This document shows, piece by piece, positions 12,584-22,150 of a stretch of DNA of 64,000 nucleotides. Source of the DNA: Buddleja alternifolia (Eukaryota; Streptophyta; Magnoliopsida; Lamiales; Scrophulariaceae). The DNA is taken from positions 5,521,077 to 5,585,076 of the forward strand of contig CM033408.1 in the NCBI GenBank assembly GCA_019426215.1, read 5' to 3'. Positions within the stretch are counted from its first letter, which is position 1. Every line of letters starts with the position of its first letter. A program made the translations under genes and the position numbers. Under the pieces are notes generated by a model that saw only the letters and a list, made by a program, of their open reading frames with translations, made no database searches and was not told the origin of the DNA.

Positions 12584-13208
12584 GGCATTCTTGGAAAAAG
12601 TGTCTGTTTGACACATGCACAAGCGCGTGTCTCTCACTTTCGCGAGTGAAAAACTTTCGTCCTTTTTCCTGAAAATCTACTGCACAAAAGTTGGTGCTGC
12701 AGTCTTTGAATAGTTGACAGTCCAATAAGGTGGCTTCTCCGTACGTCTGAAAGTGCTTATCACATTTAATACTCTTATCAGCATTTAATGCATTTGAATT
12801 AAATGCCCGTTGGCACTTAATGCTTTGAGAATATTTGCATTAAACTCCTTCTGGACTTAGAAATAAATTCAGGTGAAATCAATCATTGATAGACGCTTGT
12901 TCATCCTTGAATTACTTCTATCCTATAAGGTGACGCTTGGTGTAGCTGGTCATTCTAGACGCTTGGAATTTTCATCTTTATTCAGACTTCAGGCGCTTGA
13001 GTCTTCAAACTTTACTTCTGATAAACTCACTCAGAACACATCAGACGCTCAGTCTAAGACACCTTAACCTAACAATCTAGAATAAAAAATAAAACAAAGC
13101 CTATTACAAATCTAACGCTTCAAAGCTAAATACAAACTTACATATTTTGGGGTCTAACAGAAAGTCCTAATTGTCATCATCAAAACATCTAACATGAAAT
13201 TCCTAACA

Positions 13209-14587
13209 TCAGTGTTAGCACAGCGGAATAATTTTAGAGTCTTCTCTTTTTGAAATCTTTAGCGTCATAGGTAGTTTCTTAGTTGCTTAGTGTTTGATTG
13301 TGTTTTACTTAATCAATTTATGCATTGATACGATAATAAGAGAATTCACTATAAAGTAAATGACACAATATTTGTAAGGTTCGTTGGGTGGTGTAATACC
13401 AACTAAGTCCTTCTTCTCCTTGATCACTTGGAGGCAATCCACTAAAATGATTCTCAAAGAATCACACAGAATCTTCTACAAATTAGGAAGAGATGGATAT
13501 CGATGACTTGAGCTCCTTGGTCACACAGGTTTCTGCTACAAGACACTTCTATCCTCGGAAGATGATCTCGGGCTCCTTGGTCACACAGATTTCAACTCCA
13601 ATAAAGACCTTCCTCAACAAGCTTCTTTTACACAAAAGTACTGCTTGTGAATCAACAAACTTTCTCACTCAGATGAAAGGTGTTGAGAATTTTTGTCACA
13701 GGTTTGTTTGATATTGGAAGGTTTAAACAACTTAGGATATCTCAATAGGAATTTAGGGTTCTTTTTTGAAGATGTTTGAGATATCTGTGACTGTCTTTAG
13801 AATGTATTTGAGAAGCTTGCAAGATTTTGGCTATGGGGTTTCTAAGCTTTTCTCTCAAATAATTTCAGCAAAGTTTCGACCTTTTCTAGTGTATATACGT
13901 GTATAATCGTGGTATCTTCACCTTATAAGGTTTTTGCTGAAGGGTACTATTTATATAGATTGTTGGGATTTGTCCGTTAGACACAATCAGGCGCGTGTCT
14001 CTCACGCAGCGCGTCAAATAGTCCCTTTCTGACACTCCTGAAATTCTGTTGGTTCCAATTAGACAGGAGCAGGTTTGAACTTTGAAAAGCTGATAGTCTA
14101 GTCAAAAGGTGGCTTGTCCACAAGTCATACTGTCTTGTTTACATTTAATGCACTTATAAAGCATTTAATGCATTTTGAATGTATTTCCCGTTAAAAATAA
14201 ATGTCCGTTGGTGATTGCATTTAAGTCCTTGATAACTTGGGTTTTATCCTTCAGGTGAATCTGAAAGCTGGACGCTTGAGTCAGAAATCCTGAAACAGTT
14301 CTTTAGAGTTTGACAGATGCTTGGAACAAATCTTCATCTTCTCTTGACTTCAGATGTTTGAATCTTCAACTGCATCTTTGATAGACTCACCCAGAATTCT
14401 ATCAGCGACTCGGTATCTAATCCTAAGTCTGAAATCTACAAAGATAAAAATTACAAGCCTAACAAAATAATAAACTTTCAAATGCTTATACATATATTCT
14501 ATGGAAGTACAAACTTATATTCTTTTGGGATCTAACATAAAATCCTATCTTGTCATCATCAAAACATCTAACATGAAATTCCTAACA
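13209..14587 (-). repeat. S2 3' LTR, missing its 3' end
   Basis: It begins TGTTAGG at 14587, right after the polypurine tract, and is homologous to the S1 LTR. At 13209 it stops abruptly where S1 starts. The last roughly 275 bp (equivalent to S1 11633-11907) are absent. This fits insertion of S1 into the S2 LTR followed by loss of the far side. A TATA box word lies at 13955-13947. Confidence 0.8.
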
Positions 14588-14601
14588 ATTTCCCCATTTT
14601 T
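14588..14601 (-). other. S2 polypurine tract
   Basis: AAAAATGGGGAAAT on the minus strand immediately precedes the LTR start TGTTAGG. It is preceded by GACATCATC, matching the typical Sirevirus plus-strand priming region. S3 has the counterpart AAAAAGGGGAAAAT. Confidence 0.75.
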
Positions 14602-14749
14602 GATGATGTCAAGACCTTAACTCTTATAACTCTTTTATAGTTCAAGAGTTTAAAAAAAAGCCCAAAATAATATAAGTTAGCATTTTGAAAGTTAGATAAG
14701 TTAGCTAAAGTTAGATTAGCTTCAACAAGATGTTTCAGCGATAAATCTT

Positions 14750-15060
14750 TCATTCATATATATGGAATTGAAAGCGTATATGATTTATACTGAAATGATG
14801 AATACCTGCCTTTTCTTTCTCTTTCCCCTTCAACTGTTTTTCTTTCTCTTCTTCCCCCTTCTTGTCATCATCAAGGGAAGATAGCAGTTCAAGCGATACT
14901 CTGACGCTTGATGAGGAGGACCAGTTGGTGTGGGGAAAAACTCGGCCACTTCTATCGACCGCTCAGCGTCCATAGTCGCTTCCACGTCTGGAAGGACCGT
15001 GTAAACAATATCCTCTAGTGATTTCCACAGTCGCATCCACATCTGGAAGGACAGTGAAAA
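14750..15060 (-). pseudogene. S2 ORF3 tail remnant
   Basis: A reading frame rich in Lys, Glu and Asp (DDDKKGEEEKEKQLKGKEK) ends just before the 3' non-coding region, like the Lys-rich C-terminus of S3 ORF3 (TEKKKKKRSQK). Another frame of the same DNA is open for 70 codons (15042-14830) but has no homology signal. A short near-repeat of CACRTCTGGAAGGAC occurs twice, near 14983 and 15039. Only the 3' end of ORF3 is retained. Confidence 0.5.
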
Positions 15061-15494
15061 ATTCTCTTGCGATTTCCACCACCGTTGATACCACTTGATG
15101 GTAAATCAACATCCAACTATGTCTGCCTCAAGTTCTCTTTTTAAAAGGTTATGCATGACTTTTATAAAGAAATTTATATTAAGTGTTGAGTGGGATAACT
15201 TCAACGCTTAACAGATACCACTTGTTGCCACTGTTTTCTGTTGACGCTTGAGATAAAAGTCTTTTTATGTTTGAGCATCCAACATATTACGCACAAATAA
15301 TACTGAGCGTTGATGATCTATGCATATGAAAATTTTTTATCATTGACGCTTGTAAAATTTTAAAGTTCCCCCTAAATTTGATAACTTGTAACAACTTTTT
15401 GAAAAACTCTTTTAGACATTATAATAAAGTGAATTCCCCCTAAATTATATGTCTAATGAAAATATGATGCATAATGATTAAGCATTTAAATCAT
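15061..15494 (-). other. S2 post-pol spacer
   Basis: Non-coding sequence homologous to the S3 spacer between pol and ORF3. Shared blocks include CCCCCTAAATTTGATAA (near 15368 and 58559), CCCTAAATTATATGTCTAAT (near 15438 and 58624) and GATGCATAATG followed by TTAAGCATTTAAAT. It contains GACGCTT words at about 15242 and 15345. No gene. Confidence 0.6.
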
Positions 15495-16090
15495 TCATAC
15501 CTCATTCTGGAATGAAGAACAGGATTTCTTGACCAATAAATCCATTTCCTTTTCCTCACTCGATTCTGTCGCTTCGACCTCACTGACTGATTTTCCCTTG
15601 TTATTAGTTGTAGCGATTAAGGCTCCGGACTCAGTCGCTGAAGACGAGGTGTCACTGACTTCTCCTACTTCGAATTCAAAATCCTTTAGCTCCGAGAACA
15701 CATGTTCTGGCATAATAATGTCCAACATTTGTAATTCTCTCATTGCTACCCTCTTTATCAAATATTTGCTCGGGAGACTTCTAAAAATCTTTTTGACCAT
15801 TTCCTTATTGGTCAACTCTTTATCCAAAGACGCTAACTCTGTAATGAGCAACGTAAATCTCGCATCCAATTGATCTAGCGTCTCGCTTGGCAACATCTTA
15901 AAATGCTCAAATCTTTGCATGGCTATGGAGAGCTTGTTCTCTCTCATCTGTGTTGAACCTTTACATATTGTGGCTAACTTATCCCAAATTTCCTTAGTCG
16001 TAGAGCACGACTTGACCTTATTGAATAAGTTATCATTATCTCCAATGACTGTATATAGAGCGTTCCGTCCAACATTATCTAGATTTTCTC
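15495..16090 (-). pseudogene. gag: S2 gag fragment
   Basis: An open frame at 15947-15495 begins MRENKLSIAMQRFEHFKMLP and continues through EMVKKIFRSLPSKYL. It matches S1 gag IKENKLSIAKEKFNGFKMLP ... MVVKIFRSLPSKFL. This region fills the segment that is broken by a stop in S1. Homology continues on the 5' side to about 16090. The N-terminus, zinc knuckle and coiled coil are absent. The frame ends in an unrelated SSFQNEV tail created by the internal deletion. Confidence 0.8.
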
Positions 16091-16203
16091 GTATTCTTGT
16101 GACAAAACAAAAAATCTTGCCACTAAAAATTTACAATTAGTGACAACTTTTACATTGACACTTGACATTTTGTCATTAATGTATTTATTTTTTTTTGGTA
16201 GTG
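16091..16203 (-). mobile_element. CACTA-type transposon terminus (fragment)
   Basis: Read on the minus strand from 16203 it begins CACTACCAAAAAAAA, the typical start of an En/Spm (CACTA) terminal inverted repeat. Short repeated motifs follow (TGACAAAATGTCAAGTGTCA, GTCACTAA, TTTTAGTGGCAAG), as in subterminal regions. Only one end is present; the body and the other end are not found. It interrupts S2 gag. Confidence 0.55.
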
Positions 16204-16440
16204 AATACATAGGGGGTGTAATTGTTATAATATCTTAACATAAGGGGGATTTTATGTAATTTCAAAAAGTTCAAGGGGTTTTCTATAATATTACAGTAAA
16301 GTGAGGGGGTGTACATGTAATTTTCTCTTGAGAAAAATAGTACGTCACATAACGATGAGAAGCAATGAAATAGGCTCAATGATGCATTTTCGAACCCTGC
16401 AGAGTAGGCTCACATTCTTCCTAGAATTTGTAGCATTCAG
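16204..16440. other. Unassigned AT-rich spacer
   Basis: About 240 bp with G-rich short blocks (AGGGGGTGTAATTG, AAGGGGGATTTTATG, GAGGGGGTGTACATG) spaced about 50 bp apart. These may be a degenerate repeat or a transposon end. Not assignable. Confidence 0.35.
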
Positions 16441-16529
16441 CTCCGAGAAATAGCATGAGCTACTTCTCACCCTAGAATCCTTAACTCAACCAAGCTGTAT
16501 GGGTTGTTTCTTGCCTTGGAAACTTCATC

Positions 16530-16995
16530 TTTCTAAGGAATCATAGGTTGTTATCCCTCTGGAATCTTCGACATTCTTAGAGCTAGATCAACTCTGTGAA
16601 CCAGCAAGGGTGGTTCCTCCCCCTCGAAACTTTCTATTTTCCTTATGCAGAGTAAGGTCGGCTATGCAAACTAGCATGTACGACTCCTCGCCCTGGAATC
16701 TCCCTGACTTTTCTGATATAGAGCTAGATCAGCTCTACGAACCGGCATGGGCGACTACTCGCCCTGGAATCTTCTTGAGTTTTTTCCTGCAGAGCTAGCT
16801 CAGCTCTACGAACCGGCATGGGCGACTATTCGCCCTGGAATCTTCCTGACTTTCTTGCTGCAAAGATAGATCAGCTCTACAAACCGGCATGGGCGACTTC
16901 TCGCCCTGGAATCTTCCTGACTTTCCTCCTGCAGAGCTAGATCAGCTCTACGAACCAGCAAGGGTGACTACTCGCCCTGGAAGCTTCCTGACTTT
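16530..16995. repeat. 71-bp tandem repeat (minisatellite)
   Basis: The anchor GAACCGGCATGGGCGAC or a close variant starts a new unit near 16600, 16670, 16741, 16812, 16883 and 16954, spaced 70-71 bp. One or two more degenerate units lie upstream. Each unit carries AGAGCTAGATCAGCTCT, an inverted repeat with 6-bp arms, and CTCGCCCTGGAATCTTCCTG. Because 71 is not a multiple of three, the open frames here (16610-16798, 16889-17197) are chance products. Confidence 0.9.
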
Positions 16996-17029
16996 TCCAA
17001 ATCTTCCTAATCTTCTTCCTGAAGCTCTT

Positions 17030-18846
17030 CCTCTTCCTCGACTTGGATATCAAGATGTCCCACTTCCTCTGAAAGAGGATACATTATTGTTGAGATTTTG
17101 TGGTGGATTATTATTTATCACAATCCCTCTTAGGCCTCCTACTTTAACTAAACGTTCAAGCTCCAGAGCTAGCGTTCTAAAATCATCTATGTGGTGACTA
17201 GTTTTCCAGTGGTGTCTATAATAAGGTCTATTTGGAATATTTTAAGAGTCATTTCCTGCACTAGCTAGCTATCATACTAGGCCTTTATTTTCCACCGCCC
17301 TCAGTTGTTGCGTAAAACTCCTTGTTGCGGGAAAGGGAGGTCGAAATAATCCTCGACCTCCAGTCACGGGTCCTTGAGAATGTCATCTCCTCGATCCACC
17401 CTACTTAAGATTGTCCTAGTTTTCTCCTTCCTTCCTTTCCTTTTTTATTTCAGCTCTCCTCGTCAATTAAGCATACTCCATGTTAACATACTTTTCCGCC
17501 CGGCTAAGCAACTCATCGAAATTTCTAGCTGGTTTTTTAGTTAAGGATTTGAACAAATCTCCCTCACCCAAACCCTTCGTGAATGCACTTGTTTTTAGAT
17601 TAGCAGTAGCTGATGGCACTTCCAGAGTAGCAGCATTAAATCTTTTCACATAAGATCGCAAAGTTTCATCGCCTCTCTGCTTTATGTCAAAGAGGCTCAG
17701 TGGGGTTTGCTTTTGCCTTTTGCTGCTAGCAAATTGGTGGAGAAATTTTGTGCTAAACTCCAGGAAGGATCCAATGGATCCTTCAGGCAGCTGATTAAAC
17801 CATAATTGTGCTGAATTAGAGAGTGTTGTCAGGAACGCCCTGCATTTGATGGCGTCCGAGTATCTATGTAATAGAGCGTAATTCCTGAAAGTGTATAAGT
17901 GGTCCTCGGGATCTGATGTACCATCGTAGGTCATCATGGAATAAATTTTGAAATCCTACGGTAATTCTTCCTGCATTATGGAGCTAGTAAACGGGATTCC
18001 CCGATCCTTTCGTATCTTTCCTCCAGCAATCCTTTTTTCCACTTCCTCCATCCTCCTTGCCATGAGATCCCATTGGTTTGCCATCTCCTTAGTTTTCGCT
18101 CATTCTCCTAGATTTTCTCCTGAGGAGCGAACCGATTCGTGGTTGTTGACCTCCTCGTCGAGATCCTTTTTTCCTCCCTGTCCTGGGCGAGGGCCCCAAT
18201 TTTTCATACCATATTTTTCCTCGTGCTTAGGGAGTAACCCCTCTCCCTGGAACCTTTCCTGAGGGCCTGCGTTGAGTGGGATCCCATCGTCCTGGATTCC
18301 CTCTTCATTAAAGTCAATGTGCCGCATCTGGCGGCCTTCCTGGGCAAGATATTTCCTGGGGAGTTTCCCCTCTCCTCGTGTATTCACCTACTCAACAAAA
18401 TCCGTCCAACCAGCCCGTTTTCCAAGGCCATTTTCTGGAGTGAATTCTAGACCGACAAGAGTATTGACGTTTCCAAGTACTTGTTGTATCGGACTTCCTT
18501 CCATCCTACCCGGACCATGAGGATCCGGGTTTTTTTTTGCAGCCCGTACGGCTGCGCCAATTAGTTCCTGCAATTGCGCCTTTAGTTAAGTGATAGGAAG
18601 GCGCAACCTGTAGGGAGTTTTCCATCCCTGCCACTTGCGTTCCTAGTGATGGAGAAATGTCATTTTCGCCAATTGAGATTCCACCCCTTATACTATGGGG
18701 GTCTCCTACATTTCGCCGATCAAACGCCTAGCCAAGATGGCTGGAGTTTCAGGAGCGTTGTGGCCTCCAGTCGCTGGGAGCAACCCCTCCTTATTCCCCA
18801 CCACATCCAAAATTCCGTCCACGTCCTTAGTATTGAGACCTGCCAT
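17030..18846 (-). pseudogene. gag: Tat-type gag
   Basis: A likely start at the ATG at 18846 (MAGLNTKDVDGIL) lies about 70 nt after the primer binding site. Stops soon interrupt it. Open pieces at 18573-18388 and 18387-18100 cover the variable N-terminal part. The retrotransposon capsid domain is in 17937-17467: YDGTSDPEDHL, CRAFLTTLSNSAQLWFNQLP, FLHQFASSKRQ, TLRSYVKRFNAA and the AEKYVNMEYA end. Beyond 17467 the frame decays, but residual similarity to the gag C-terminus continues to about 17030, where the tandem repeats begin. Gag would form the particle capsid; this copy is inactive. Confidence 0.85.
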
Positions 18847-18916
18847 CAAGCTTGCTAAAAGAAAAGAACAATGATGAAAAATTAGGAAAAATGTACCTCA
18901 CGCCTTGAAGCTCAAT

Positions 18917-18936
18917 TTCCCACAGACGACGCCAAT
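18917..18936 (-). other. Primer binding site of the Tat-like element
   Basis: ATTGGCGTCGTCTGTGGGAA on the minus strand, the classic plant Tat/Ogre site (usually TTGGCGCCGTCTGTGGGAA), close behind the LTR end. It fixes the LTR boundary. Confidence 0.85.
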
Positions 18937-18939
18937 TAA

Positions 18940-19475
18940 TGCACGTGGGATTTACACCAATAATATTCGTATATTATTATGCGTAGAAAAGCAATAAACT
19001 ATGAGAAAAATAGATAGTAAAAATGTGTAAAGATGCAAAAGCCGTAAGAGTTGTTTATTAATCATCAATCATAGATATTTATACAAGCTAGATGGCTTCT
19101 ACACAATTTTGGTAAGCTAATCCTGCTAATTTCCTTCCTGTCGCTATTTATGGTAGCTGGAGCTATTTCTGGAATGTTTGGGTGTCCTGAAATTGTGCTG
19201 AAACGCGTCCTGTCAAGTCCTATTTTAGGAAGGCCGAATCTTCTTGATTTGGTAAGAGTTTGACTGATTTCTTTGGATTGATAGCTAATTGGATATTGTC
19301 TCTTGATTGATTCCCTTCCTTCTAAGGCTTTGACTTGGGCTCCACTCCTACTAATCAAATGAGGCCGAAAATAATGAGGAGCTTGGGTCGAAATATAACA
19401 ATAATATAGGAAGAATATGAAATATTCCTTGGTCTGATCAGTTTGGCCCAATGGATAATATCGACCCACATCACA
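18940..19475 (-). repeat. LTR of the Tat-like element
   Basis: 536 bp from TGTGATGTGGGTCG (minus, 19475) to CCCACGTGCA (18940), with TG...CA ends. A TATA box TATAAATATC is at 19083-19074. No second LTR is present, so the target duplication cannot be tested; the 5' flank reads CTCTT in + orientation. Confidence 0.7.
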
Positions 19476-20493
19476 CTCTTTAATTAGAGTGTAATTTGCT
19501 TGAGTTTACCTTCACTTAATCTTCGCTGTAATTTTTAAGAACTCTCGAAATTTTAAATTCAGTACTGCCATCAAAAAGTTCATATTTAATGCATGTCAAG
19601 TAAGTTCCAACATGTATTGAGATTTTAGGATTCAACTTACTAAATTTTGATTTGGTTTAGATTTCTTCTATAGCTATAAATGAACCATTGTGACAAACAT
19701 CACTTACACTCTTATCAAATTTTGACGAAAAGAAAACACTAGCAAAACTTTTGTAATAGCATTTTTTGCTTTCTATCTTGATTTTTTTCCCACTAAAATT
19801 AAATAAACATGGCAGTAAAACAGAAAGGAAAATAGAAATTTATTGAGCTCCATACCAGTTTCATTTTCTGATTAGGAGTACTAGAAGTAGTACTAGTACC
19901 TATGTGTACTTTTACTTAAATTGGGATAGAGATAAAAAGCTGCATATCTCTGCCTTCTCAAAACCTTAAAAAGAGCCCAAATTAAATCCCACCCCACCCC
20001 CTCAATTTTCGCGCACCAGAACCTATGTTGCCCCAAAGGGAAGTGCTTCTTTTTGTATCAAAGTCATAAAAGTTCAGACACCAAACTGATAACCCCCACA
20101 CCACAACTGCACTTTCATTCATTAATCTCACACATACACACACAAACAAAAACTTTAGCCAAAAATTGGGATAAAATAACGAGGGTCTGTGTCATTAGTG
20201 GTACACTCATGATTATGCTGCTCTTTAAGGGATAATTTTTTGGTACACCTAGAGTATTAATTCAAATATACAATGGTATCTATCTCTTTCACACAATTGT
20301 GCATGGAGTCCACACACAATACATCTCAGTGTGTGAAAGAAAGAAACACATGGAGTAACACTCCCGGTCCACCATAGAAAAATCCCTCTTTAAGAGTTGA
20401 ATTGTATGTATTGCAAGGGAAAATTTATGCTAAATCGAGTTCAATTGTTTTATAGCTATATATCTAAAACAATAAAGTATATTAAGTGTGATA
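19476..20493. other. About 1 kb without recognisable gene or element
   Basis: AT-rich, apparently unique sequence between the Tat-like element and G1. It holds an 11-bp inverted repeat (TCTTTCACACA at 20285-20295 and its complement at 20330-20340) and C-rich runs near 19988. Short open frames have no motif. It may be part of an old host intergenic region. Confidence 0.45.
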
Positions 20494-21028
20494 TGTTGTG
20501 GCTATTAAAGGGATTAATAAAGATGATGTCAACCAACCAACAAAAAACAAATTTAGAAGTCAGATCAAGGGGTTTGAAATGCAATTGAATCAAATAGAAG
20601 ACCCAAACGACGATGTTATGCAGAAAAAGGGGAAGAACAAGCTGGTGACACGTATTAAGTGGGACAGCGCCGTTTTAAGAAAGGGACCACACAAAATGAA
20701 GGGCAAAGATTTTAAGAAAACAAATGGCCCAGGTGAAGTTAGTTGGCTAACTAACTCTGATGCAGCAGATGAAGTGCAGAAAAAGGAATCCCACATTCAA
20801 GGGACCCAGTAAAAAGATGACATGTGGCGCAGCAAGATTTGAATAGATTCTTATCTGTTATATTTTCTAAATAGTACCATTTTAAGTATTTCTATAAGTA
20901 CCTTGTATATGTGAAATTTAAGTTTAAGCAATGAAAATTATTCTAAAGTTTTCCCATCTCCTATTCTTCTAGATTCCCATCTCCTTCTTAATTGCATATA
21001 AATCTATAAGCTAGCATCAATCTTAACA
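20494..21028 (+). repeat. G1 5' LTR
   Basis: 535 bp, TGTTGTGGC...CTTAACA. The TATA-like word at the position of TATAAATA in the 3' LTR (42464) is mutated to TATAAGTA (20893-20900). Differences from the 3' LTR are clearly more frequent than between the C3 LTRs, which fits G1 being the older host. Confidence 0.85.
20498..20812 (+). other. 104-codon open frame inside the G1 LTR
   Basis: Starts at an ATG four bases into the LTR (MAIKGINKDDVNQPTKNKF) and is Lys-rich, ending in SHIQGTQ. The 3' LTR keeps the same frame on both sides of A1 (36745 onward, then 42262-42383), with substitutions such as GINKDDV/GIDKDDL. No known domain is recognised. It may be a chance frame or a small LTR-encoded protein. 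Confidence 0.4.
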
Positions 21029-21030
21029 CT

Positions 21031-21040
21031 TGGTATCACC
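21031..21040 (+). other. G1 primer binding site
   Basis: TGGTATCACC begins two bases after the LTR end. The first eight bases match the initiator tRNA-Met complement used by chromoviruses; the rest has decayed. Confidence 0.6.
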
Positions 21041-21050
21041 CATTCGATCC

Positions 21051-22150
21051 ATGGCTAAATCCACTCATAGTAAAGATGTTCATGATACCCACAAACTCCA
21101 GGAAGCTCTCTTGCTTGAACAAAGGTCTATGAGACAAAACAGTGAGCATCACTTTCATTCTAAACTTGAAACCATGGCTGCTCTGCAAATTAAATTGTAA
21201 CAGTCTGTTTCTGCTATGCAGACTCAACTTCATAGTCTTGCTGAGCAAATGCACTCCTATAATAAGAGTAAATCTGTTCTTGGTGAGGGCTTAGCCATGC
21301 CCCCTAAGAAAGGATCCTCTTCTACTAATCCTTTTCCAATTGCACCTGATCACCCACCTTCACCTCACCACTTATCTCTCTTTCCTCGTGTTGAGTTTTC
21401 CCCTTTTAATGGGGGTAACCCACGTGCTTGGATAAGGTACACTCAAAGATATTTCCATGTTATCACCAATATTCCTGAAGAACACAAAGTCACTTTGGCT
21501 TCCATTCATCTTGAAGGGAAAGCTGAAATGTGGTTTCAATCCTATATGGAGGGCAAGGACACCATTACTTGGTCTCAATTTTTACTTGCTCTCCTTGAAA
21601 GGTTTGATGATATTGACCCTGAACTCACGATTGGTGATTTTAACAAACTCCATCAGACCTCTACTGTTTCTCACCATGTAGAACGGTTTGAAGAGTTAAA
21701 ATCCAATATGCTTATCTTTAACAAAGACTTCCCTGATGACTACTTTACTGCTAGTTTTATAAGTGGTCTAAGAGAAGATATTAAGGGCTCTGTCATAACT
21801 ATGGAACCACCCAATCTTTTACAAGCCATACCATTAGCTAAGAGACTATTATTTATGCAATCATTCATAGAGCTTCTGCCTTTCACAAACCTTCTCTTCC
21901 TCCTAAACCTCCTTATATATCCTCACCTCCTATTTTTTAACACCCCATCCAAAACACCATACCAGCTTAACTAAACCCCCTTTTAAACCTCCCAGAAAGC
22001 TCCTAACTGCTGCAGAAATGAGAGCGCGCACAGAACAAAACCTTTGCTATAACTGTGATGATGTCTTTGTCCCTAGCCACAGATGTAAACAAAGACAAGT
22101 TTATATGATTTTGACTCAAGAAAAAGAAGATGTTTATTGCCAGGAACTGA
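21051..22150 (+). pseudogene. gag: G1 gag
   Basis: The start is at the ATG at 21051 (MAKSTHSKDVHDTHKLQE), ten bases after the primer site. A TAA at 21198 interrupts a coiled-coil-like N-terminus; the frame reopens to 21974. The capsid domain shows FPRVEFSPFNGGNPRAWI, EGKAEMWFQSY, TWSQFLLALLERF, FEELKSNM and YFTASFISGLREDI. Downstream, in another frame, is the nucleocapsid knuckle LCYNCDDVFVPSHRCK (about 22037-22090), of the form common in chromoviruses. Frameshifts separate capsid, knuckle and protease. The protein would build the particle; this copy is dead. Confidence 0.85.

Larger units (their letters stand above)
4592..13208 (-). mobile_element. S1: Sirevirus-like Ty1/copia element, 3' truncated
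   Basis: In the minus-strand sense the order is 5' LTR (13208-11633), primer binding site, gag, pol (protease, integrase, RT, RNase H) and a third ORF. The features that suggest a Sirevirus are the copia order INT-RT, a CX2CX4HX4C zinc knuckle with a coiled coil in gag, a third ORF after pol, and relatives (S2, S3) with a GGGGAA polypurine tract beside TGATGATG-type sequence. The element stops inside the third ORF at about 4592, so the 3' LTR is lost. All ORFs are broken. It sits directly against the S2 LTR, as expected if S1 inserted into that LTR. The lineage name is inference from architecture; a tree of the RT would settle it. Confidence 0.8.
11633..13208 (-). repeat. S1 5' LTR
   Basis: About 1.58 kb, starting TGTTAGG (minus strand, at 13208) and ending next to the primer binding site. 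The expected terminal CA is changed to AG. It is homologous over its length to the S3 3' LTR (52034-53585) and to most of the S2 LTR. A TATA box reads TATAAATAG at 12583-12575. Near the 3' end a 23-bp unit is duplicated (11677-11716). GACGCTT-type words recur through it (for example at 11758, 12892, 12932 and 12958). Confidence 0.85.
13209..16090 (-). mobile_element. S2: internally deleted Sirevirus-like element
   Basis: The minus-strand order is gag fragment (16090-15535), a tiny pol-tail remnant, the post-pol spacer, the tail of ORF3, a polypurine tract and a 3' LTR (14587-13209). Protease, integrase, RT, RNase H and most of ORF3 are missing. The gag end is joined to about 20 bp matching the pol C-terminal region (CTTCATTCCAGAA) and then directly to the sequence that follows pol in S3 (compare 15500-15240 with 58690-58440). 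The 5' end is cut by a CACTA-type terminus at about 16091. S2 is therefore a deletion derivative that could only move with help from a relative. Confidence 0.75.
16440..19475 (-). mobile_element. Tat/Ogre-like Ty3/gypsy element, truncated
   Basis: The minus-strand order is LTR (19475-18940), primer binding site, gag, and a 71-bp tandem-repeat block. The site ATTGGCGTCGTCTGTGGGAA and the gag signature YDGTSDPEDHLYTF are characteristic of plant Tat-lineage elements. No protease, RT, RNase H or integrase is seen. The element is either a non-autonomous derivative or truncated on its 3' side near 16440. Confidence 0.75.

Noticed and set aside
16610..17197. Two ORFs with a repeated SPWNLPDF motif
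   Set aside because: They read across a 71-bp tandem array. The period is not a multiple of three, so the peptide similarity is a by-product.
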